The position numbers were made by a program, and so were the translations under genes. From Ectobius pallidus (taxonomy: Eukaryota; Arthropoda; Insecta; Blattodea; Ectobiidae): a stretch of 64,000 nt of DNA. Numbering within the stretch: the first letter of the stretch is position 1; each line of letters starts with the position of its first letter. Where the stretch lies: assembly GCA_964059195.1 (NCBI GenBank), contig CAXKWD010000004.1:117693938-117757937 (forward strand). Direction: 5' to 3'. The notes under the pieces were generated by a model. That model was not told where the DNA came from and made no database searches. It saw nothing but the letters and a program-made list of their open reading frames with translations. This document shows positions 56,427-64,000 of this stretch, in pieces.

Positions 56427-56501
56427 AGGACCCTTCCTCCATTCGTTCTTTGTGGCTAGAATGGATCTCCTCTGCTAAGATACAACTACACGAAATTTCA
56501 T
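56427..56501 (+). CDS. Weak candidate internal exon
   Basis: The acceptor TTTTCTCTATACAG ends at 56426 and the donor T|GTAAGTTC starts at 56502. The 75 nt between are open in the frame reading DPSSIRSLWLEWISSAKIQL. Both splice sites are good, but the peptide is unrecognised and short. Confidence 0.22.
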
Positions 56502-58315
56502 GTAAGTTCTCCAGAAGAAGAGACTGATGACTCGAACAGCAGTCTTTCCTACGTGAAGCTAAGGTAGGCCTACTTACAACGAAATACAACTCTACCAAAA
56601 TGCAATGAGAACAGTTTACTAATGCACTAATTACTTATTTAATATAGCATCTTGAGTTCCTTCATCATGCGACATCTACTGCGTTCGGTAAACGATTCTG
56701 CAAGCTTCTTTGGCTAAGCGATGAAATGTTTCATTGTGCAAATTTCAAATACCTTATTTTACTTATTTTACCTTAAGTACTTATTTTTTCCATCCGGCTG
56801 GTAGGTGGCGTGAAAGTCCGAAGACTTCTTCGGCAATTTTAAAGCAGCCTTTCAAACCCCAAACAGATACTTGATTAATAAATCTGTCATTTTTCGTGCC
56901 CCATTTTTTGAATATATTTTTCTAACACCCTAATCTACTGCTGAGGATTCTCTCAAAGCATACTGACTTTTCCAGCAGTAGAATAAAACAAGGAATCACA
57001 AGCAATGATTTCACTATTTGCAGTAAAGTGTTTAATTTATTCCCCAAAACATATTTCTGTTTCGGTGGTACTATATTTTACATTATTAAATTTAACTTTA
57101 TTTTTTGTAATGCAGCACCAAAACATGTAGTGTTATTTTTCAGTCTTAGCTGTAATAAGTTATAAACACTGTATAGAGAATACAGAGTACATGCAAGTTA
57201 ATAATAAAGAGCGCTACCAATTGAGTGGAAAATAATCACACGAACTCACACAATAAAACTATATTGTTATAGATTTTTCGCAATTCACGCTTACTTACTT
57301 ATTTTGTACAAACCAATATATTTTGCGTGTTTACTTCACTTATTTAATTGGTATTCTTGGAATAAACTAAACTTGCTCTCTACTAGTAGGCCTACTGCTT
57401 TTTTTTAGAAACATAGGTTTTTAATTATTATTTTTTAATTTTAGAAGTTTTCCCCGTTGTACTAATGTACACCAGCTGTCAGGACTTCTGAAACTGAAAT
57501 TTTACAAATAGAAATTACTTTCCTAACGAGCCTTCAATCTGTTATTTCATTTTTAAGAAATTATTCTTTGTAGCAGCTTGAAGATTTTCAATGTTCGAAT
57601 ACTTGCACCTCGTAACAAATGCAACAACTGAGAAGCGTGTGAACTAATCAACACGAACTTAGACACATATTTGAAAAAGATAACTCCCATGAACACCCAT
57701 AGTAAAACCTTGGTAAAAATGTCACATTTGTAAACCCCCATTTCAGAGGTTTTCAACTTAACAGGTTGCGAGTGAGGAAACTATCTGCATTATGGTTGCA
57801 GTAAAAAAAATAATAATAAAGGAGTTCAAAGCAATAAATGCATCAAAATAGAATTACTTCATTTCTCAACATATAGGTAAACATGAGTAGGCCTACTAAC
57901 AGTAAATTCTCTAAATAATATTTTCATCTCATATCGAGTGTATATCCGGAACAATCTCAGTAAATGGTGAAGTGCAATAATTCCATTACTGCATCCTTAC
58001 AACAAATACAGTATAAAGTTTGTCCCCACCGTAGAGATATCGTCCAACCATTTAAGTCAAATGTTACTGGATATCAAGTTACAAGAGTGGGTGGTTATTG
58101 GATATGTAAAATTCATTAGGTCCCTATAAGGGAGAGGTAAAACTACGAAAGAGAAAGAAAGAAAAACAATTAATTAGTAGTTTTTAAGTAATGAGTAGTC
58201 TTTTTAATAAATTTATGTGAAGTAGGCTAATATTTGAGACTTTATATCAGCTTTGACAAATGCGTTTTGAACGGTTCCGATGTCTCTGTGGACAGTTTCT
58301 TTAATTGTTGAAGAT
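56502..58315. other. AT-rich spacer
   Basis: TAGGCCTA near 56568, 57385 and 57890. No supported gene. Confidence 0.4.
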
Positions 58316-58319
58316 CGTG

Positions 58320-58533
58320 CAGGGTCCACATTCTGGAAAGTCAGTGACAGTCACGAAAATTGAATTCGGTAGGGAAAGTCAGGAAAGTTTGTAAAATAAA
58401 GGAATAATTCAGGGAAATTCGTAAATAAATATGGAATAGCCTCCAGTCTGCTGTAACCTAGACTGTGTAAGTAATTTTCTTTTCAGTATTTGAGCTAATC
58501 ATTTCTTATTTTTGTTATGGGTATGGAGGAAGC

Positions 58534-58597
<64 letters not shown>

Positions 58598-58694
58598 CGA
58601 ACCTTGAAAACATTGATTCTTGAATCATGGAAATGTAAGTGTCTGATCATGAAAAAGTCAGGGAGATTTATTTTGAAATTTCTGTGGACACCCT
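58320..58694. mobile_element. Possible aged hAT-like element split by a T run
   Basis: Left end CAGGGTCCACA and right end (complement) CAGGGTGTCCACA are inverted. Repeated CAGGGAAA/TCAGGAAAG phrases lie inside. No matching 8-bp flanks found. A 58-nt T run interrupts it. Confidence 0.35.
58536..58593. repeat. 58-nt poly(T)
   Basis: An uninterrupted T homopolymer. It may be the poly(A) of a minus-strand retrocopy or slippage expansion. Confidence 0.9.
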
Positions 58695-58699
58695 GATTC

Positions 58700-61085
58700 A
58701 AGAAAATTGCAGACACACCACCCTACATGTAAATTGAAATAGAAAGGGCAACTTCCCGGATTAGTTTGACAAGAAAAGCGAACGGATGAACGCAGAGAGC
58801 GGAATTGTCTTTCGGGATAAACCTGTCACCATTTATCAATCTGAGAACGGCTAGTATTGACCACTTTGTTAAAGCCTTTTGAGACCGTTTCTTTGTCGCG
58901 TATAAATCTATCTACAGAGTTGAAATAGAACTTATATCTCTGTAATCTCTGTGATTAATTTGCAGTACAGATTCCGCCGAGGTTGTTCATATTTCAGCAA
59001 CGCTCTTCTCCGTATTTGTGTAAGAGCCCTCCTGTTCGTATTGAAATAGCGGATGCTATTTGTAAAGCAGCAAAACCAGGTACAGTACTGACAAAAAAAA
59101 AAGAGGATGCTCGTATGGCATAGCCTATAGTTTATCACACCTACGGTACAGATTAGATAGTGAAAAACCTGCGTACGCTGTATCATCATATTCGAGAGCT
59201 TGCATGTGCAAATCCCATGACCACCTAATCAGGTAGAGTTTTCAGAGGCAAATGCCAAATCGTAATTTGCGACAGAATAGATTATATTATGAATGGAAGT
59301 AAAATAGGCCCAAATGACTATAGTTAGCGAAGGGTATAAACGTTCATACATAGGCCTATGGTAATTACATAATGATACCCTTAACTAGCAACGAGCTCTC
59401 CACAACCGCAGGGCTATTTTATCAGAATAAACGGCCATATAGATGTGATTTTTTTAAAAAATAAATTAAGGTGATAAATTGGCGAGGAGGATGAGCACGA
59501 GCAGCCGGACTACCTGTGATGTGGTAAGCACAATTCCTTCAATAGAGTCTTTGCCCCTAACAGTACTCCAAGGTTGGAGGACATCCATATAAAATAGCAC
59601 ATAGTACATTGTGCGACATTGTGACCAGGAAAGCTTCTACATCTTTTCTCTTTGTTAAGTGTATGTGGCTGATGCATGGCATGTCTCTCAATTGAGATAT
59701 AGGCCTAATGTTTTCTTGCTTTCATTCGTAAGTTATTTATGCTCACAGAAAGGTTCTATTCCTTGGGCTAAAAGGGAATGTACTGAAGCAGACCCAGGCT
59801 TGACTGAAAAGACGAAAAATAAAATTATCAATTTGAAAATTAGTTTGGTTGATATTTTGAATACCTCATTTGAAGCTATTAGAAGGTTACATGACTAGAA
59901 ACGGTCACAGAGATTGGTTAAATCGATTTTTTAACAACATGATGTGGTACTTATTGTAAACATTGAGTAGGCCTAACTAACAAACAGAATTTGGTACCAT
60001 CGGCACGAAATTAAACATGCAGCTACCAACAAGTAGAAAGTAGAAGTCACTCTAACCTTTTTTTTTTTTTTCAATTAGAATTATATGATTGATCTTGACA
60101 TAGCCTATATAATCTCTTGTGTCAAAAGTTACTATTTTAAATGAATAACTTATCCAGTTTGTCGAGTTGTTATAAGAACAATTACTTTAATATTATTACT
60201 GTACCAAAGTTTTCATATCGTAGTAACTAATTTAAGTTACTAGATCATGCTTTATTTGTGACAGTTTCCTTTATTGTGTTTGCGGGAGACAATTTCTGGT
60301 TCAGAATTCGGTTTATATTATCTAGGTAGTATTTCCTTGCGAGTTGTAAGAACTAGTCCAAGTCCTGATATTTGTTCGTCCAGTTTGTTTGTTTTTAACT
60401 TGTATCATAATATAATATTGAGAAAGGAAGTATTCAAGTTTTAAAACTATTAGTAAAATGTATAGCCTAACATTAAAAAACATTGGGTTTGCGTTTGCAT
60501 GTATCATTTTATCTCTCTTGGGAGCCATCGCCTATAGTCGCGGGACACAAATCGATTTCAAATTAATGGAGATCTGGTGGCTGTTAGAAAATCCGATTAC
60601 GAGAACCCTGCGTTTGCCGTTGTAGAGAATACAAACTACTTCCAGTCTACCGCTGTGCGAACGAAGGGAAAAATTAATAAGTCTAATTTTGAAGGTTTGT
60701 TCAAAAGAGCAAAGTAGTGTTTACAGAAACTGTGGCGATTTAATTTCGTAGTATTCCTGTCTCTATCCAAGGGTTACATTGACTTGTGTAACTTGGTTTG
60801 TAGACTGTCATGTTCTTGTTTAAAAATTGCATCGCAATATCGTTAAAATGCAGAGCACAGTATATTGGAAGTCTGTTGATAAGTTTGCTGTGTATACTGT
60901 ATCTCTTTTGCCAGCTTTTTTTTTTTATTTTTTTATAATGAAGTCTGGCTTAAATATTTTCTCAGTGCAAAATTCCATCCAACAGCTGACTTCTTTTGCT
61001 CGCCTTTAATCTTCCCTTGCCTGAAGAACGTGATTAATCAATTCCATTAACTTAACAAGGAAGTTGTTGCCAAACAATACTCGAG
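58700..61085. other. Spacer
   Basis: GC-richer patch at 59479-59523 ends at a donor-like GTAAGC and contains a short ATG frame (MSTSSRTTCDV), too short to call. TAGGCCTA near 59351, 59697 and 59968. Confidence 0.35.
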
Positions 61086-61109
61086 TTACAATTTAGAAAT
61101 CCAATGATT

Positions 61110-61195
61110 TTTTTTATGATGACCACGACGATGATGATGATGATTGTTCTGCCCGAAGGCAGGTCCAGACCCTAGGGCGAAGCCGTGGGATAGTT
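61110..61195 (-). mobile_element. SINE 3' fragment, same family as 41554
   Basis: On the minus strand CCCACGGCTTCGCCCTAGGGT, GGTCTGGACCTGCC and GGGCAGAACAATC, then an ATC-type tail, match the 3' third of the 41554-41802 SINE. 5'-truncated. Confidence 0.78.
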
Positions 61196-61289
61196 TTTGA
61201 TAAGGATAGAAACGTGAAAACAATTTCAGTTTTGTATTGATTTGGGAACGTGAAAAGTGTTGAGATTCATTTTTAAAACTATTTGTGCT

Positions 61290-61880
61290 ATTAAGTTGAA
61301 ACTTGTCACAATTAAAACTGAACAGAAGTTGCAATTCCAAATTTCAGTTTAATATCTCGATTCGTTTCTGAGATATTAATTTCATTGATTTTTTACAACG
61401 TTTGAAACCCATCTCCGGCAAATATTAGCAATATGAGCCTGAATTTTTTATGTAACGTTCTTGGAAGCTTGCTTTATAAAATTACTACTGGAGTTTTAAA
61501 TGTTGTTTTTACATTTTGTTTTTAAAATATTTTTAGAGGAAAATTACTAGTAGTTTTAAAAAATTGAATGTTTTTTGTTGCCAATATTGTAAAGTATATT
61601 TGACAAAAAAAATATCAAAGCAGTATCTCTATTTTTATAGGAGGAGATAGATTTTGAATTTGACTAACCATCATGAAAATTGGAACGGAGAAAACGAGCG
61701 ATTAAAATTTGCGTGCACTGGCAATTTATAACATACGATACTTTAAATAAGGGATCAGCAACATGTTTCCATGCGCCCAAACGGCATACAATTGTATAGA
61801 ATTATACTTTAGAGTATGCTGAATCTTTTGCATTAAAAAACCTTGCATTTTATTATCAAAACTGCTAAATTAATACTTCT
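61290..61880 (-). repeat. Ancient dispersed repeat, copy 2
   Basis: Diverged copy of 23930-24570 in the same orientation. On the minus strand it reads HTLKYNSIQLYAVWAH where copy 1 reads HTRKYNYAKLYAVWMH. Confidence 0.6.
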
Positions 61881-64000
61881 TTCATCCATTAAGTAACCAC
61901 GTGTTTCACATTTAATTGAATGTGGAACATCCGTCGCTTAATTGTAGGTATTATACGATTTATTTATTTTAGAAAGATAAGTCCGTAACCTTTTCACCAT
62001 ATTGTTTCAAGTTACTTGACGGACAATTCCTCTTGAACTTTTCTTGGCCAATACAATAGCTTAAAAATTTAAAATAGACCAATAAGAATCTTACTCCACA
62101 GATAATAAAATTAGGTTTCGTTTAATACCGCGAAGCGCGAGATCTCGTCAGTGCATTCTAGAATGCGGTGAACTTCATATTGAAGAGCACACATGTTGCC
62201 GGTATTGTATTGTAATGTTTACTTTGAAGGAAAATCTGAAAATGGAATTAGTTTTCTTCGTTTTAAGTCTTTCCTTGCGCATAATTCTACTGTCAACGAG
62301 GTTGAGTTAACTACTGCAATATAGCCATTTACTCTTTAAAGGAAGAGGGAAGTTATGTGTTTCACTTCAGATTTAAAAAAAATAAACCTCTTCCGTTACA
62401 CCTTTATTAATTGAATTGAAAAACGGAATGGCAAACTCTCGTTTCGAGTGCTCTTAAATTGCGGTCAGCACATCGAATTCAGTTCGAGGAGAATGTGACC
62501 AAAGCAAGGCAGCGAGATGGTAATTAGCCTATACAGCTGCCTGTTCCATTGCCGTCATATTCGTTCTGACAGTTTCGCGATTGTCGAGTCTCCTGCCGTC
62601 TTTTGCAATATAATAATTCTCTGTAATTAAATTATACCAACGGATTTATATCTCAGCGCATTCATGGAAACGTATTTTACATACAACTCTGAAAGTTGCT
62701 AGTACTTCATGGGAACACAGGGGTAGTGTGTGACATTTTGAGGTTCAACTCTGCGTTTGTACCAGACCAGCGACTCAAAACTTCAGAAACACTCAACTTG
62801 GTTACTAACTTTTCCGTCAGAATAACTGGATGAGAATGCTAGTTATACTCATCTTGCATTTCGTAAGTTATATAGATGATGTATAGAATTAGCCAGTTAG
62901 AACTAATATAAAGTGCGAGGTAATTAGGTCAGCTCTAAAGAGGCAAAGTTTCTGCACTTGTTAAAGTACGGTATTCAATTACTCTTAATTTATTATGCTC
63001 GAATTTCACACACATTTTGAATTTAACATTTTCTGCATTTATGCTATCAATGTAACAGAAAACTATTTTCAAGATACTGTCCAGTAAGCAGGCCTTTTAA
63101 AAAATCCCTTTAGGCAAGCCTACAGGCTGAGGTAGATTTCGAAGTGCTTTTGGTTTAATTTATTGTCGCTGCGCAGCACTCTTCTTTATAGCCTTGGCAT
63201 GACAAAGCCGCAATAATAACGGCAAAAAAGGGGAAAGAGCACTTTTTCAAGCATTCAAATCTCGCCTTACATGAGAACTATAGAGAAACTACTTATTGAT
63301 TTGTAGAGTACTCATCAAGAGCTTTTCAACGATACCCCACACAACGTGGTTTCAAAAATTTGGAATACCCACCCCCACTCGTACCCCCCAAACCCCCAAA
63401 TCGTTGGTGTCACTGTGAACTCCATAGAGAGTACTCTAATTTATTCAAACAAAATTTCCCTCTATACTTCATAGGGGCCGAGATATAAATTAAAAAAAAA
63501 AATTCAACCCCCTCCCCCTATCCTCCCTTGGGTCATTTTTGCTCATTAACGAAATTGTCCGAACTATTGGACCTAGAAATAACATAATAAAATTTGGTTC
63601 AAATATTTTCAAAATTACGAAAATGCATTTTCTCGTGAGAAAATTTAGTCGCTGATTTGTAAACAATAATAAATACGAACTAGTATTTATAAAAAGCTTG
63701 TGAAAATATGAATGATAATCCCGAGGAAATTTCACTCAAAGCCAAAAACATTGAATTGGAGCTGGTGCCAGCAACATCACGGCAGAAGGAAAAGGGAATA
63801 TATTGCAATTAAATGCTGGTGCATCCATGGTAAGCTATGTGCACGAAGATGTGAAAAGTTGTTGGCTTATATCTGTTGTAATATGATGAAATACGCTACT
63901 CTGTTTTACGAAAAACCCTGGTAAAGTTTCTGATTATCATAAAGAAACATGTTTGCTTAAATTTGTCTTGTAACCAATTATATGCTTAAATCCATGTTAA
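61881..64000. other. Spacer to window end
   Basis: Perfect palindrome GCATTCTAGAATGC at 62153-62166. A short frame at 62468-62518 (HRIQFEENVTKARQRD) sits before a GTAATT donor-like site but has a weak acceptor. Pyrimidine- and C-rich tracts at 63370-63410 and 63508-63530. No supported gene. Confidence 0.35.

Noticed and set aside
58495..58716. Minus frame with poly-Lys
   Set aside because: Translation of the 58-nt T run.
59491..59523. Start-codon exon MSTSSRTTCDV before GTAAGC
   Set aside because: Eleven codons, weak acceptor, no further support.
1..64000. CRISPR array, bacterial operon or phage/virus genome
   Set aside because: No regularly spaced repeat-spacer structure or dense coding; the sequence is a eukaryotic repeat-rich region. 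The only retroelement with LTRs is Copia-type and has no envelope gene.

Overview
This is eukaryotic, AT-rich, intron- and transposon-dominated DNA; there are no operons, ribosome binding sites or bacterial gene fabric. The organism is most likely an insect, and I would guess a cockroach/termite-type (Blattodea) genome. That guess is inference from the mix of mobile elements: a Copia retrotransposon with a half-tRNA-type primer site, LINE fragments ending in a GRPRRRWEDN-type tail, mariner remnants, hAT elements with CAGTGGCG ends (one carrying a ZMYM1/DUF4371-like transposase relic), many SINEs and foldback elements, plus a heavily over-represented palindrome TAGGCCTA. No complete host gene can be read in the window.

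Layout. 368-3740: one Copia-type LTR retrotransposon (minus strand) with 201-bp LTRs that I read as identical and a perfect 5-bp target duplication. It has a single long gag-protease-integrase ORF from which nearly all reverse transcriptase and RNase H is missing. 3.7-15 kb: AT-rich spacer with a weak terminal-exon candidate, a dispersed repeat, two copies of a short SINE-like retroposon with perfect target duplications, microsatellites and a GC-rich repeat module with a (CCTCA)n tract. 15.3-15.7 kb: a candidate 5' non-coding exon with a strong donor. 18-31 kb: foldback and TIR elements (18.2, 18.4-19.2, 22.7-23.0, 26.6-27.2, 29.2-29.5 kb), a third SINE copy, an old 0.6-kb repeat (second copy at 61.3 kb) and several low-confidence exon candidates.

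31.7-45 kb is a transposon-rich block: a 1.5-kb hAT derivative; a LINE split by a 2.3-kb nest made of an inverted mariner duplication that is itself cut by a TTA-flanked TIR element; a 2.1-kb hAT element with a broken transposase; SINEs; a second copy of the 18.4-kb MITE; and a hAT element with three internal hairpin repeats. 45-64 kb is mostly spacer. It contains the best host-gene signal, a 94-bp exon at 50089-50182 that opens a reading frame and ends at a good donor, and also a triplicated repeat at 53.8-54.3 kb, a 5'-truncated LINE (55.3-56.2 kb) and a 58-nt T run.

Working model (inference): the plus-strand exons at 15.3-15.7 kb and 50.1 kb could belong to one large gene, in which case much of the window is its first intron; nothing in the sequence proves the link. 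The most biologically notable items are the recently inserted but reverse-transcriptase-less Copia element, the two over-represented palindromic octamers, the short retroposon family without visible pol III boxes, and the nested transposon cluster at 33.5-36.7 kb.
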